A DNA stretch of 64,000 nt from Periplaneta americana (GCF_040183065.1 NC_091121.1:60916287-60980286); one strand, 5' to 3'. Positions 36,797-49,198 are shown, numbered from the stretch's first letter. Made by a program: numbers and translations. Notes: a model not told the origin generated them from the letters alone.

Positions 36797-37087
36797 TCGA
36801 AATGCTCTTCTACGACAGTTATGTTGATAAACCTCAGTTTCTTGATCAGAAGAAGAATAATACATGTATTTTTTTTATAAAATACACCTCAACAAATTTT
36901 AAGATCTAAAATAGTATAACCTCGAATTCAGTTGTTTACCCATAGCTATCAAGAGTAGGGAAGTACTTTGTTACATTTGTAAATTCGTAACATACAATTT
37001 GTAAAAATTGTAAGCAAATGACAATTGAATTTGTAGCACCAAGGCCTGAAACCTGTTATTGTCTACTTCACTTACAAATTTACAAGA
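36797..37087 (+). repeat. 291-bp direct repeat, right copy
   Basis: Partner of 35114-35405. Here the flanks are unrelated to MITE or LINE sequence, so this copy may keep the ancestral context or be a second insertion of an unnamed repeat. Confidence 0.8.
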
Positions 37088-37089
37088 AT

Positions 37090-37640
37090 ATCTCTCTGAA
37101 ATACAAAAATTTGTAAATATGTAGATTTGTAACTTTTTTCCTCCTGTAATTTATTTGTACTTTCGTCAAACAGGGCTCTGATATTTAATTGCCAACATAT
37201 CTGCGGTAGAGAAAGCGGTAAGCTCCCTTCACACACTGAGTTGTTTTGTTTTTCCTCGACCCTCGTGAGAGATTCGAGATAATTCCAGTACTTAACTGTG
37301 ATGTCGAGTGATGAGATATAAATGTACTCTTCCGCTGTTGTGCTCACTGTGGACGTGACGTGAATTACTGTGTTGTGTTATTATTTGTGCGGAAGAAGGG
37401 ATGCTGGATGCCGGCTGCGTGTAACGCCTATCAATATGCAACCACTTGTTGCACTTGGCTGCAGTGTCCACACACAATAAAACAGCGGTTGGCATGCGGC
37501 CCGATTGTATGCGAGATTCTTCTTTCCATCATGTAGGCCTACATATAATTCTGTGTTTAATTTGCTTAGCTTGTAGATTTTTCGTATAAAGCTGTATTAC
37601 TTCCTTCCTTTTCCAAAATCCAAGTTTAAATTTGCTCCTT
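37090..37640. other. No gene recognised
   Basis: A less AT-rich segment at 37320-37500 has an open minus-strand frame of 67 codons without recognisable domains. Nothing further supported. Confidence 0.4.
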
Positions 37641-37641
37641 A

Positions 37642-38820
37642 TCTATACTAATAATAAATCTGTAGCTGAAATTTTTCTGGTAATTTTCGATGTTCCAAAA
37701 ATAATTGGCCCTAACATGTATAATTAACCACCCTGAAACCGAAAATCGCTTTTTTGAAACTTTTGTTTGTATGTATGTCTGTCTGTCTATCTGTCTGTAT
37801 GTTTGTTACCTTTTCACGCGATAATGGCTGAACGGATTCCGATGAAAATTGGAATATTAATTAAGTTCGTTGTAACTTAGATTTTAGGCTATATGACATT
37901 CAAAATACATTATTTAAAAGAGGAGTTATAAGGGGGCCTGAATTAAATAAATCGAAATATCTCGCTTATTATTAATTTTTGTGAAAAATGTTACATAACA
38001 AAAGTTTCTTTAAAAATAATTTGCAATAAGTTTTATCCCTTGAAAAAGTTTGATAGGACTGATATTTAATTAGATAAATGAATTTTAAAATTAAAATAAC
38101 TGCCAAGGCCGTGTAATGAATTAAAAAACAAATGACTTCGTCTATAAGGGGCCTTGGACAGCAACAATCGAAAGCTATGAAAGATAGCCTACAGAGCATG
38201 TTTCTGTGTTTGTATGAAGTAATATCGGAAGCTAAATTAACCGATTTGTATAATTAATTATTATTTCCCCACTGGAAAGTGTAGTTTCTCTAGATGGACA
38301 TAATGATATAATGTTATTATAGTAACTTATGATATAATATAATATAATATAATATAATATAATATAATATAATATAATATAATATAATATGTAATATTAT
38401 ATAATATAATTTAAGTTATTTGAAGGGTTCAGAACCATAGTGGGCCAAGCGCCATTTACTGAATACGTACAAGACAATGGTTAAAATTAAGTTATTACCA
38501 CAATTCAATGGAAACCTATAACAAGTAAAATAAAATCTACACATTAAATCTAAATTATGTCAATCTTCATTAAACTATGGTTGCATGTAATAAAAATTAA
38601 GAAACATGTTAAAGGAATTGTCATTGCACCAAATGAGTGTCTCTGGACCAAAATGATCGCATTTTAATTATTTGGATGCAATTTAAATTAATTAACATAT
38701 TAAACGATTTATCCTTCTATCAGACACGAATGTTCCCTGGATCAAATGTCCTATTTTAATTATGTAATTACTTTATATTTTTTTTCTAACGGGTGCAGCG
38801 GAGCGCACGGGTACGGCTAG
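37642..38820 (+). mobile_element. Helitron-like element, copy C (full length)
   Basis: Starts TCTATACTAATAATAAATCT after A (37641) and ends GGGTACGGCTAG before T (38821): 5' TC, 3' CTAG, A/T target, no duplication. It has the (AATAT)n array at 38332-38400 but lacks part of the module seen in copy E, so it is an intermediate form. Tandem GTCTGTCT lies at 37777-37800. Non-coding. It abuts a LINE fragment. Confidence 0.8.
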
Positions 38821-38847
38821 TTCTTCAATAAAAATATGTATATAATA

Positions 38848-39452
38848 TGTCTTTTGAAAATTGACAGAGTGGATTGCAATAAACTGATGGGGATCCTAAA
38901 TAAAATTGGTGTGGATTGGAAAGAGAGAAGACTGTTCAGTAATCTTTATATGAAACAACGAGTCAAAGTGAGGATAGGAGAAGAAATGTCAGAAGGAAGC
39001 GAAATTGGGAGAGGAATACGTCAAGGATGTCCTTTATCACCTACCCTGTTCAATATCTACGAGGATTTAGTAAAGAACTGTTTTCAGAACATGGGAGGCG
39101 TGATAATAGGAGGAAGAACAATAAAGTGCATAAGATTTGCTGATGATATGACGTTGTTAGCAGAAGAGGAAATGATACTAAAGGATATGCTACTAGAGCT
39201 AAATGACAGCTGTGAGCAGTATGGGATGAAGATAAATGCAAATAAGACGAAGAGCATGGTCATAGAGAGAAAAATACAGAAGATAAACTTGCGAATTCTA
39301 AATGAGGCAGTAGAGGAAGTGGACAGCGTCAAATATTTGGGGTGTACTATAAGCAGTAACATCAGCTGCAGCTAGGAAGTCAAAAGAATAGCAATGGCCA
39401 AGGAAGCTTATAATAGAAAAAGGAGCATCTTCTGCGGACCTCTGGAAAAAGA
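38848..39452 (+). pseudogene. LINE reverse-transcriptase fragment
   Basis: From FEN/KIDRVDCNKLMGILNKIG through VRIGEEMSEGSEIGRGIRQG, CPLSPTLFNIYEDL and FADDMTLLAEEE (the FADD catalytic box) to VDSVKYLGCTISSNIS. A TAG at 39373 is followed in frame by EVKRIAMAKEAYNRKRSIFC and GPLEKE to 39452. Motifs RQGCPLSP and FADD mark a non-LTR reverse transcriptase, the same family as the C-terminal fragment at 7.0 kb (inference). The sequence then flips strand at 39453-39455. Confidence 0.8.
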
Positions 39453-39454
39453 AG

Positions 39455-40733
39455 TATTCTACTCACTTCTCTTCATTTCTTCGTAATGTCCATGTTTCTG
39501 CCCCATACAATTCCACACTCCACACAAATCACTTCACTAAGGTACACGTACCAAATAACGCCACCTTAACACTTAAGTCACTGTTGTTCTGGAAATAAGT
39601 TATGTACAAACAAAAAAATTATGACAAAGAAACTTTAATTTTATCTTTAGAAAATAACACAACGAAAATGGTGATATTATATTCTGGAGAAGAATTAGAA
39701 CTCAAATAGGAAAACTTTGTATACTGGCGTTATTAGGAACAGCTTGTCCAATTAACCCCACATATTTTCTAGTAACCTATAGACTTATAATTATTAATGA
39801 ATTATTTTTCCTATCAACTAAATTTGAGTTTCTGTTAATAAAAGGTACAAAATCACTCAATACTAATGAAATATTCTTGATCTGAAGCTGAAACACCAGA
39901 TGGATTAGGAAAATATGTTTTCCGGTAACTTCATATTTTCAAAAAAGAGACAGCGAGATACAGTAGAAAGTTATAAACAAAAAGCATTAATCTTAGTTAA
40001 ATATGAATGTTTTCACAAAAGTAAAACAAAAAATTAAGAGTTAGATAAGCTATTGAACCAATATCATCACTGTGCACATTGTGGACATTTAGAAGGTGAA
40101 AGGTTAGTGTTTTTCCTGATGTTTCGACATTAATTATGTAAATACCTCACACAATATGAATATAACAGCAATGAAAATACTATTAAAAACTGAGGACTAC
40201 CGTTAAACAAATGATTACCGTACTAACATAACCTAAAATTCTATCTGTAGACCTTTAACACCATGTGGCGCTAAAGCGCTACTGAATACTTGATAACATT
40301 ACACGCCTGTTTTTCTAACATTTTCAAATGTTATAGATAGCAAATACTTTCTCTGCATAGAAGAATGTTTAAGGATCACGAAAATATATATTATTTGCTC
40401 AACACACAAAATAAAATATTGTCTCTTACCTTGATATAAGAACAGCCTTTCACTATCAACACACAATAGCAAAATAGTGGAATATCATTTCACTGGTAAA
40501 TGTCAGCGGACAGCTAGTAATTCATTTCATCACTAGATTGCAAGCGAATGCAGGCTACAGTAGTGCACTACCGAAATAAGGTGTCGTTAACAAGAATTAA
40601 TAGGGTGGCGTTGAAGATATACATGGCGTTATTTGTCTCAGGGACCTTAGTCTCTTCCTTAGTTCTTGCTCCAGAATCTGCAGAAGATGCTCCTTTTCAT
40701 GTAATTCCCTATTCGCTCCAGATGCCCTAATCA
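39455..40733 (-). pseudogene. Inverted continuation of the same LINE, split by a TA-flanked element
   Basis: On the minus strand 40733-40650 gives IRASGANRELHEKEHLLQIL then EQELRKRL. After the 39540-40647 insertion it resumes as VKxFVWSVELYGAETWTLRR and NEEK, stop, VEYF, ending at 39455. Together these follow directly on from where the plus-strand fragment ends, and they overlap it by about 35 bp. The two copies therefore meet 3'-to-3', giving an inverted pair. Confidence 0.65.
39540..40647. mobile_element. Non-autonomous TA-flanked transposon inside the LINE
   Basis: Ends are AGGTACACGTACCAAATAAC at 39540 and, inverted, AGGTCCCTGAGACAAATAAC at 40647. Outer AGGT and inner CAAATAACGCC are identical, with 8 diverged bases between. 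TA lies on both sides (39538-39539 and 40648-40649). Removing the element and one TA restores the LINE sequence. 1,108 bp, no ORF. Tc1/mariner-like by target site. Confidence 0.75.
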
Positions 40734-40734
40734 T

Positions 40735-42340
40735 TTTAAAGATAAAATATTATAACATCTAAATAATTGCTATATAATCGACCAACGGACAAGAGTGAGA
40801 TAAAAAAGGATCGATTTGATACCTGAATAAATCGAGAGATCTAATTTCTGGAAAGTTGAAAGAAATGAAAGGAATGATAAATATTTTAACATAATATTAT
40901 TCAGAAAACGGATTATTTTCCACGCAACATTAAAAATAGAAGAGATTTTTACGATGACACACGAATGAATAAAAAGGCATTGAGAACCTTAAGTTGAGCA
41001 ACGCCCCTGTGTCAATGTAGCAAAATGTTATACAAATTCTTTTAGCATAACAACGAAATAAAATTGAGACGGTTACGTAGTACAATATTACAAGTATTAT
41101 ACTTACATACTTAAATAATTTTCTTATTGTTATGGAATTGAATAGTGCCCACTCAAGCTCTCAAAACTTTCTTTTTTCTGATTTTGGCCTCTCCGGCTAT
41201 TTGGGTTTACCAAACATAATTCAACAGAGTAGGTGATATTCCAACTCTCAATTCCCTTAGGATGGATAGGATCAGTAAGTGATTCCAAAGCTTCGAAGAA
41301 ATTTATATATATATATGACTGGTTTAGGTTAGGAACTACATAGTATGCTATTTAATAGTAATATGCGTTACAAGAGCGGTATGTTGAAGTTTTCATGTTC
41401 GAGGAAAAGTTTGAAAAAGCGAAACGTAGTTGAGTTTTTTAATTTCCGAGAATTGAAAGAAAACATACCACTCGTGTATCGTACATTATTTTGTACGAAG
41501 ATCGTTTATTACATACCTGAAAGAGGAATTTCTAATTAGTTGCAATGAAACCTCCATCTTGGTTTCTTTTCAATGACGGCAAATGTGCAAAACAAAAATA
41601 TCTATCTTCAACTCTGTTGCTTTAAAGTGTTTTCTGTGTTTACTATACTCCAGCAGGCCGTGATATACGTCTGTCTTCCCCCCCCCCCAGTCTATGATGA
41701 GTCTGGAATCTTGTTGATTTTTTCACGGCTTCCTTAATGCTACTTGCATCACGAATGCAGTAACTTTAGTGGAGTTGTAGAGTTCACTTAATTTTTGCAA
41801 ATATTTAAAAACAATAATTAACAGTGCAAGTTAGGTGAAATTGCAGTGGTAAGTTTTCAATTTATAATTATTACTATATTGAACGTCTCTAAAAATAATA
41901 TGTTAAAAGCCTAAAGCAGTAAAATCAATATGTCACTTAAGCGGTAAGAAGAGGGAAATTGTTATGTGTGTTAGATTGGGAATACTGAATGTGGAATTTT
42001 AGACTTTCCGCGGTTTGGTTTTGTGCGGAAACCAAGCAAATACGCACGATCTACGCACGATCTCGTACAAAATGTATTGTTTGTCGTTACAATTTTACAT
42101 TTATGCTTTTGAATGTTATGATGTTAATTTCAATGTTTGAATGTTGTTGTCAAGCCTTTCTTAACTAATAAGAGCTCGTGCGAGTGAAGTACGGAAGTGA
42201 TACAATAAATTGATAACAATTAATAAACATTACACTAATTACATCATACAGTATGTACAGAAAAATAATATCGTATGTTAGAAACCGAAAATACCATAAC
42301 AGCCTTGCAGCGCTTTTTTTGTAGTGCGTGTTGTACTCAT
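40735..42340. other. No feature recognised
   Basis: AT-rich with a C10 tract near 41680. No gene, terminal repeat or RNA signal that I can support. Confidence 0.5.
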
Positions 42341-42355
42341 TTGATATAAGACTGC

Positions 42356-42412
42356 AGACGCTAAATAACCTAAGATGTTGATACAGCGTCGAAAAATAAT
42401 CTACTAAAAATA
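42356..42412 (+). mobile_element. SINE 3' fragment
   Basis: GACGCTAAATAACCTAAGAT and GATACAGCGTCGAAAAATAA followed by CTACTAAAAA match the 3' end of the SINE at 10.4 kb. The tRNA head and body are absent. Confidence 0.6.
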
Positions 42413-42419
42413 TACGACT

Positions 42420-43040
42420 GCACTTTGTTAGGAAGTAAAACATTTCGACATTAGAAAAGTCGTAACACGATTCTTCCCGCGTTCCCCGAATGACGAGTTT
42501 AGTCTTATTAAGTAAAATATTCGAAATTTGTAATTAAGAAACTGTTTGTCTCATTTGATAGATATAATAATAAGAAATCATAATTATTAGTTGTTAATGG
42601 TGGGGGGCTCGCGGTACAATTCCTCTCCATTTCTACAATACTTGGAAAAGATTTGGTTTGAACAAGACCAAAGTCAAAGATGTTATCGCTGCTCTGCGTG
42701 AGTCATTAAGCTTGCTCCATCACCTTTATTGTCAACATCAATCAGGAAGATACTATCCCTTAGTATTCACCTACAGCTTATATCTTATTAATTTTTCGTA
42801 TATTTGTTTATAAATGTATTATAAATTGCATTATTAATAAGTTAAAATAACTAATATTGTTAGGTATGCTCTGTCTTTAGTAGCAGCTTTATTTAATTTA
42901 ATTTATTGGTCTGACTCAATATTTTGGGTTTGCCCTGCGACACAGAATAGCTCACAATAAAATGTAAAATGAAAAATTATATAAACAGGTTTCAGACAAA
43001 AGTGATTAAGACATAAGAACAAAAATAGAACCAAGTATAA
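42420..43040. other. No feature recognised
   Basis: No convincing coding or repeat signal. Confidence 0.45.
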
Positions 43041-43041
43041 T

Positions 43042-43335
43042 TTAAATTGAATGTACGCCATGAAGATGCTGACGAAATATCGCTACAGAAAATTTTATAA
43101 TGGTGGTGACGATGGCATCTTGAAGATCTCTCGTCAGCTTGTATTTTTCCCTCCACTTTACAAAGGCTTTCGGAATGGTGCCTCTAGCTCCAAAGAAGAG
43201 ACCGGTAACTGTGATTTTTTCAATGTTGTATTTCGCTGATAGGTACTGAATCGAGGGGTCGTAGGATTTCTTTTTTGTAAATTTTTCATATTTATTTGTT
43301 TGTAAAACTGTATTGTTAATAGTTAAAACGACCAA
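43042..43335 (-). pseudogene. LINE C-terminal domain fragment, another type
   Basis: The minus strand reads QYLSAKYNIEKITVTGLFFG, ARGTIPKAFVKWREKYKL, then IVTTIIKFSVAIFRQHLHG. The pattern 'V.V.GL..GARGTIP..FV.....' with a final 'S..I...HLY/HG' is one I recall from the extreme C-terminus of some insect LINEs. It is 97 codons long with no polymerase motif in this window. Confidence 0.35.
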
Positions 43336-43500
43336 TTGTTTGCTACGCTCTGCCCTGTAGTGGCAATCCGTAAATTCGAGGAGCAGTCATTGTTCAACAA
43401 TAAATTTATATAGTATAGAATTATGATAACTTTTTAAGTTACTGTGTTCATAACTACTCGTATGCGGACTTTGAACCCAATACTATAGTAGGCCTATATA

Positions 43501-44604
43501 CAGGGTGTAAGGGGTATAAGTGCCGTCCTTTTCACAGTCGTCGGGAGCGGCCTACAGGATCAAAAAATGTCCATACAACATAGGGTCAAAACTTGATAGT
43601 TTTCCCAGAAAAAAAAATTTCTTCTCTTATTTTATTCGCGTTATACTGCTTATATCGTTAGTAAAATTACGAAAACAAATATATCAGTAGGCATATCTAG
43701 CAAAGAGTTAATATTAGTTTAAATAAATATTTGTGTTTTCTATTACGTTTTCGTGAAATTAAATAAAATTGCATGCTTAAATTTGTTAATATTCTGGCGT
43801 GAGAGACTGGCAACGTGTTCAGCAGGCAGTACTCTGCACAGACATAGGTACGTACATGTCATCTGAGTTCAAGCTCCCTGTCCATAGCTCTGCTGCCGAG
43901 CGGATGATAGTTCGGTACCAGGTATTCGATAAACAACTTACAATGTCATTCACAGTTTAGGAATATCATGTGTTATTAATTTATGGAGAAAGTCGTCGTA
44001 ATTCAAGTGAGGCAAGATGATGTACCGTCAATGTTTTCCGCAATGAAGGTCACCTAATCGGCGAACTTTTGCAGCGGTTTCTCAACGGTTATTAGAAACT
44101 AGGAGTCTCCTACCTCGTTTCGAAAATGACACAAACAGAAATTAATTTAAAAATGGTATTGCTTTATGGAAGCGGGAGAGATTAAAATGTTGCATTTAAG
44201 AAAAAAAGTTCGTGTGATTTTGTGCAGTAAACCATAGGCCTATTGTTTATTTTTTAGACGTACAATAAAAAATGGACCAATATTCCCAATATTGTTAAAT
44301 AAAATGGAAATTTACCATAAAGTTCTATTAATGGGATTGAAAGTTTGTATTTGCTGTTCGTTTTATGTAAACAACGGTCCGCCCCTGCATTAGAACAGAG
44401 CATCTGTTTTGTACCGGTATGTCTGTATCCGCTTGAGCTGTACCGTGTACTTGTAAACGTTGCCAAACACCTAATATTGTAAACTTTAATAATAATAATT
44501 AGTTAAATATTGCAATTAGAAAAAAATTGTGAGGGCATTTTTTCTTCCTTATGACATGACCAATCATCAGTTAAAATAATGGAACTTATATCCCTTACAC
44601 CCTG
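43501..44604. mobile_element. Non-autonomous TA-flanked transposon
   Basis: CAGGGTGTAAGGGGTATAAG at 43501 and inverted CAGGGTGTAAGGGATATAAG at 44604 are terminal repeats. TA is on both sides (43499-43500 and 44605-44606; the wider flank is TATA). 1,104 bp with no significant ORF. Tc1/mariner-type target site; family not named. Confidence 0.7.
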
Positions 44605-44831
44605 TATAGGCCTACAGCAGCAGAACTTTGACTCCTTGTGAAATACGGTTTCTTGGGAGATCTGACTTTGTGGCTACAATTAGTCGGTTGGCCTTCCTGG
44701 TTCAGAGTCCCGGGCATATCTCACCCTTTTCATCCTTCTACGTTCGTCACTGCACATACTGAAAGACAGCAGGAGCAATGAAGCAGCAGCAGTCAAGAGG
44801 CTGTGTATACAGGAAGTGGAAGGAATCACGA

Positions 44832-44832
<1 letters not shown>

Positions 44833-44876
<44 letters not shown>
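44833..44876. repeat. (AAT)n microsatellite
   Basis: About 12 AAT units, then AATGATGATG-like variants, next to the end of a LINE. Confidence 0.8.
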
Positions 44877-44878
<2 letters not shown>

Positions 44879-44879
44879 G

Positions 44880-45832
44880 TATGTATTTATTTATTTACAC
44901 CGCAAGTGGGCAAGCACCCGGTGACAGTGGTATATACAATATAAACAATACACAATAAAATGATAAGTAATACACAATAAAATTTACAATACAGAATACA
45001 ATTTTACAATACACATACAATTTTATACACAATACAATAAGAATACACAATACAATTTAACACAATAATAATAAAACATAAATAAGATACTTAATTTTAC
45101 AATGCAACCTACATAATTATGTATAGGCCCTACATAAGTTTCAATAGTCTTTCACTTTACTCTCATCTCACTCACTGTAGTGGCACTATGACGCATTTCA
45201 CTTACACTTTAGCACACATTTCACTGACACTATAGAACACATTTCACTGACACTATAGAACACATTTCATTGACGCTATAAATTATCACTGATCGGAACT
45301 ATTCACTGCACTGTAAAACCATAACTTCACTGACTCACCTCGCTTCACTGATACAACAGTTCAAATAAGTCAAATAATTACACCCTTATGCATACTTATA
45401 AACAGAACTATATTTAAACTAAACATTTCTAGTCTAAGGCCCTCTTACACGCTATTTTTAAATCATTTACAATTCAAACCAAGGAAGTAACTCGTCAGGC
45501 TAAATAAATACATGTCATCTTAAAAAAATTAAATGTTAAATGTCACCTTAATTTTAATTTGCACTTTATACACAACTTTTAAGTTATTCTTGAATCTCCT
45601 TAAGGAAGGAAAGGTCATTCCAATCATTTATAGTTCTATTTAAAAATGAGAATTTACCTACATCCGTTTTCTGTTTCCTACATTTGATTTTAAAATCATG
45701 ATCGTTCCTACCATAGTACGTTGGCTTTTCTAACCGAGCCCTTATGTCTACCCATGCTTTCTGACCTAGATGTGCTCTATACAATGATGTTATTCTAGTT
45801 TTCCTACGTCTGTTTTCCAAAGTTTCCCATTT
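44880..45832 (-). pseudogene. LINE C-terminus and 3' UTR (Jockey/CR1-like)
   Basis: On the minus strand WETLENRRRKTRITSLYRAH then LGQKAW (45830-45760) and later KCRKQKTDVGKFSFLNRTIN DWNDL (45680-45610) match the tail of non-LTR ORF2 ('W..L..RR...R...L' and 'F..RTI.DWN.LP'). The stop is at 45584. About 700 bp of 3' UTR follows, with three copies of CACTGACACTATAGAACACA-like sequence (45205-45275), ending AAATAAATAAATACAT near 44880. The 5' side is cut by an AAT array. Confidence 0.65.
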
Positions 45833-45833
45833 A

Positions 45834-45892
<59 letters not shown>
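45833..45892. repeat. (AAT)20 microsatellite, probable LINE tail
   Basis: Perfect trinucleotide array positioned exactly at the 3' end of the next LINE fragment, so it is probably its (ATT)n tail on the minus strand. Confidence 0.8.
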
Positions 45893-45896
<4 letters not shown>

Positions 45897-46860
45897 CCCG
45901 AATGTCCCTATGAAGGGCAAAGGCCTAGAGAGTAGCTCTTGTTCTGTAATACGATGAGCTAATTCGTATTAGGGCAGTACTCAGTGGAAGTAGCCTGTAT
46001 GATGGTCTATGTTGTATCACTTATTCACTGTTTACACTTGGTCACTTGATTGGTTTATATTTCTACACTTCGTTGCACATTTGTTTTTCAATGCTATTTA
46101 TAGAATTTTCACGCGTTGCGAAGTTGGCGTTCAGTGGTTTTCCATGTATTTCTGCTTCTTGCTGTGCTGGACCATTGTGGACCTGCTTGTGCTGTGTAGA
46201 AGTCTTGGCCTGCCTCTGTGTCGTTTGCCTAAGCGTGTGTCCCACATGGTGGCCTTATACGTCCATCTGTCGTCCTGCATCCTCGCTATGTGGTCTCCCC
46301 ATTTTCACTTCAGTCTGATGGCTCTTTATATGATGTCTGTTGTTGATGTTATTTGAGATAGCGCTTCATTGGAGATTTTGTCCCTTTTCGTTATTCCTAG
46401 TATCTTGCGTTCCATTTTCCTTTGGCTTATTTGCAGTGCGTTCATCTGTCTGTTTGTCGCCGACCATGTCTGGCTCCCGTACCCTATAGTAGTACCACAG
46501 TCTAGTATATACAGTCACGAAGCTCAATACGTAGTAAATATGCATCCATAGATAGTTGCTAACCGCTAGGATCGCTGATATCGCCTCATTACAGACAATG
46601 CGAAATAGTACCGGCACAATCTATTGTTCCTAGCACCCTCACAACTCAAACTTCGTGACTATATATAGCCTACTAGACTGTGGTACTACTGGGTAGATGC
46701 AGGTTTCTAGTTTCGAATTTGAGTTTTCTGCTTACTTTACTGTCGGAAAGTATAAACTGAAGGGACCAGAAAGCCTTACAGGCTAGATATGTTCTTCTGT
46801 TTATCTCTTTTTTCGTCTTGTCCTTCCCAAGTATACACATTCCTTCACATATGGTATTGT
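45893..46860 (-). pseudogene. LINE C-terminal half, interrupted by a MITE
   Basis: On the minus strand EINRRTYLACKAFWSLQFIL and KVSRKLKFETRNLHLP (46830-46690) lead into the MITE. On the other side come YGSQTWSATNRQMNALQISQ, RKMERKILGITKRDK (46480-46385), then KWGDHIARMQDDRWTYKATM, WDTR and GKRHRGRPR. A degraded tail with YELAHRITEQELLS ends at 45893. The order is that of an RT C-terminal domain ('LTYGSQTWSLT', 'RKMERKILGIT', 'GHIARM'). Stops and at least one frameshift are present. No catalytic box is included. Confidence 0.65.
46488..46690. mobile_element. 203-bp MITE inside a LINE
   Basis: AGTAGTACCACAGTCTAGTA at 46488 is matched inverted at 46690 (15 perfect terminal bases, then TATACAGTCACGAAG against its complement). 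Removing it rejoins the LINE frame. The core ACCACAGTCTA also forms the hairpin at 25.2 kb. No target duplication is evident. Confidence 0.75.
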
Positions 46861-46869
46861 TAACCTTTT

Positions 46870-47945
46870 ACGCTTATCAAATTTAAAAGTAATGCTCAAC
46901 AATAAAAATATATTTATATCCGGTTTCAATAATTATTCTCACATTTTTATAATCACCCGAAAAACTGACTCGGGAACCTTCTGTTCCCTATTACCCGTTG
47001 CATAGCGTTTTGTATTTATCTACTAACTGCAGTAACCTCCCCGTTACGGAACTGATATAGCTACATTATAAGCAGTAGGCCTATCACTAATTCTTAGTTC
47101 ATCATTCTTGACGTAACAATGATTGAAATTGCCATTTATGTAAAATCGTCAAAGTTTTTATTTGTAAAAAGGTGGGGGAATGAAAGAGATTTCCATGGAT
47201 TTTTTTTTTCGAAAGAAGGAGGTTTTGTATATTTGCCGTTGGTCGAAAGTAGAAATGTAAAAACTAAAGATATCTCCTTCTAAAAAAAATAGACTTGACA
47301 ACTTATTTCCTCCATCTCTACATAATGTATTGTATCTATTCATTTTATTCGAAATGTGTTTCAATGTTTCATTGTTACACTACTTGTATATCATGTGCCT
47401 GTGGCTTAAGAAACATTTGAGTAGCGCAGTTCGTTTTAGTAAAAATCTGACTTTCTCCCTTGTACCAATCAGATAATCAATCAACTTAGACTTTGTGGAA
47501 CCGTGACAAACCAGTGGACCTACAGGTGCACCTACAGTTCTACACGTTCAACTTTTCTTTCAACTTTACGTATGCAAGCAGTGCATTCAATAGTGTACGA
47601 AACGAATTTAATTGTGCATATCAATTTCCACTAAAATGATAGCAAATGCAGGATTTGAAAACTACCCATCGCCGGTGGATATCTTATGCGTTTTTTTCCT
47701 TTAACAGTAGCATGTAACGATCAATTGATTATTGTAGGTGGCCATGAGTAAGCTGAAAATTGTTTTGTTTGGTGAGGTTGGATTTTCAAGCTGAAAATGG
47801 CGACAAGTACGACTGAGTCCGTGGATGGAGCAGGACTCTGAGAACGATTAGCTTTAGTGAAGATTATCTCAACCAGGATTTGAAGTCTCCAACTACAATT
47901 TTAGGAGTCAAGTAAATCTAAGAATTGGATTGGAATTTAAGATTT
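46870..47945. other. No feature recognised
   Basis: AT-rich, no supported gene or element. Confidence 0.5.
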
Positions 47946-47950
47946 CGTGG

Positions 47951-48189
47951 GTTCAGAATGACAAGGTTCTATCTGACATTTTTAGCAAAACTGAGATTTT
48001 TGTTGCATTGATTTCTGCTACTTCACGGCTATCTACCATATAAATTATATGTTGATATCTCAGTTATTGTTCGTGATAAAGTTAGTCTGAAAAGGTTCTT
48101 ATCTGAATTGATTTTATTAACAACCAAACTTTTAAAATGCTCTCATATAAAATTTACCAAACACTAGATAGAACCTTGTCATTCTGAAC
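47951..48189. mobile_element. Small element with 24-bp perfect inverted ends
   Basis: The bases at 47951-47974 (GTTCAGAATGACAAGG onward) return exactly inverted at 48166-48189. A third, diverged direct copy (AAGGTTCTTATCTGAA) lies inside at about 48092. No target duplication and no ORF. Confidence 0.6.
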
Positions 48190-48239
48190 TCTCGATTTAT
48201 TAACTCATATATAAGATGACGTTCGAAACGGCACACGAT

Positions 48240-49198
48240 GTAGCCGAAGTTTTTCTGGTAATTTTCGATTTTCCAAAAATAATTGGTCCTAACATATGTA
48301 ATTAACCGCCCTGAAACCAAAAATCGCTTTTTTGAAATTTTTGTTTGTATGTCTGTCTGTCTGTCTGTATGTTTGTTACATTTTCACGCGATAATGGCTG
48401 AACCGATTTATATGAAAATTGGAATATAAATTAAGCTCGTTGTAACTAATTTAGGCTATATGGCATTCAAAATATTTTATTTAAAAGGGGGGTTATAAGG
48501 GGGGCTTGAATGAAATAAATCGAAATATCGCCCTTATTAATTTTCATGAAAAATATTACATAACAAAAGTTTCTTTAAAAATAATTTCCTATAAGTTTTA
48601 TTCTATGCAAAATTTTGATAGGACTGATATTTAATGAGATAAATGAGTTTCAAAAAGACAATAACAACGCCATCTAAGTCGGTGTAATGAAATAAAAAAC
48701 AAATGACTTCGTCTATAAGGGGCCTTGGACAACAACAATCGAAAGCTGTGAAAAATAGGCTACAGAGAATGTTTCTGTGTTTGTATGAAGTAATATCGGA
48801 AGCTAAATTAACCGATTTGTATAATTAATTATTAATTCACCATTGGAAAGTGTAGTTTCTCTAGATGGACATAATGCTATAATGTTATTACAGTAACTTC
48901 TGAGTGAATCGAGGACAGGCAAGATTAAAATAGCTTCTTATGCACAGAAAACTTGATATACTATTCTGTACATTCGTTTCCTGTATTTCCTAAAATAATT
49001 TTTATAACCAAAAGAGTGGTCTCTCGATCAAAATGATCGCTTTTTAATTTTTTTAATACAATTTAAATTAACTAACATAATAAACGATTTATCCTCTATC
49101 AAACACGAATGTTCCCTGGATCAAATGTCCTATTTTAATTATGTAATTACTTTACATTTATTTCTAACGGGTGCAGCGGAGCGCACGGGTACGGCTAG
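48240..49198 (+). mobile_element. Helitron-like element, copy D (short form, 5' truncated)
   Basis: Begins at GTAGCCGAAGTTTTTCTGG, lacking the first ~20 bases of the family, and ends CACGGGTACGGCTAG before T at 49199. It lacks the (AATAT)n module, like copy B, and carries GTCTGTCTGTCT. The same-strand copy E starts only 147 bp downstream. Confidence 0.7.

Noticed and set aside
46009..46356. 115-codon plus-strand hydrophobic frame
   Set aside because: Antisense of the LINE fragment on the minus strand, where recognisable motifs lie.
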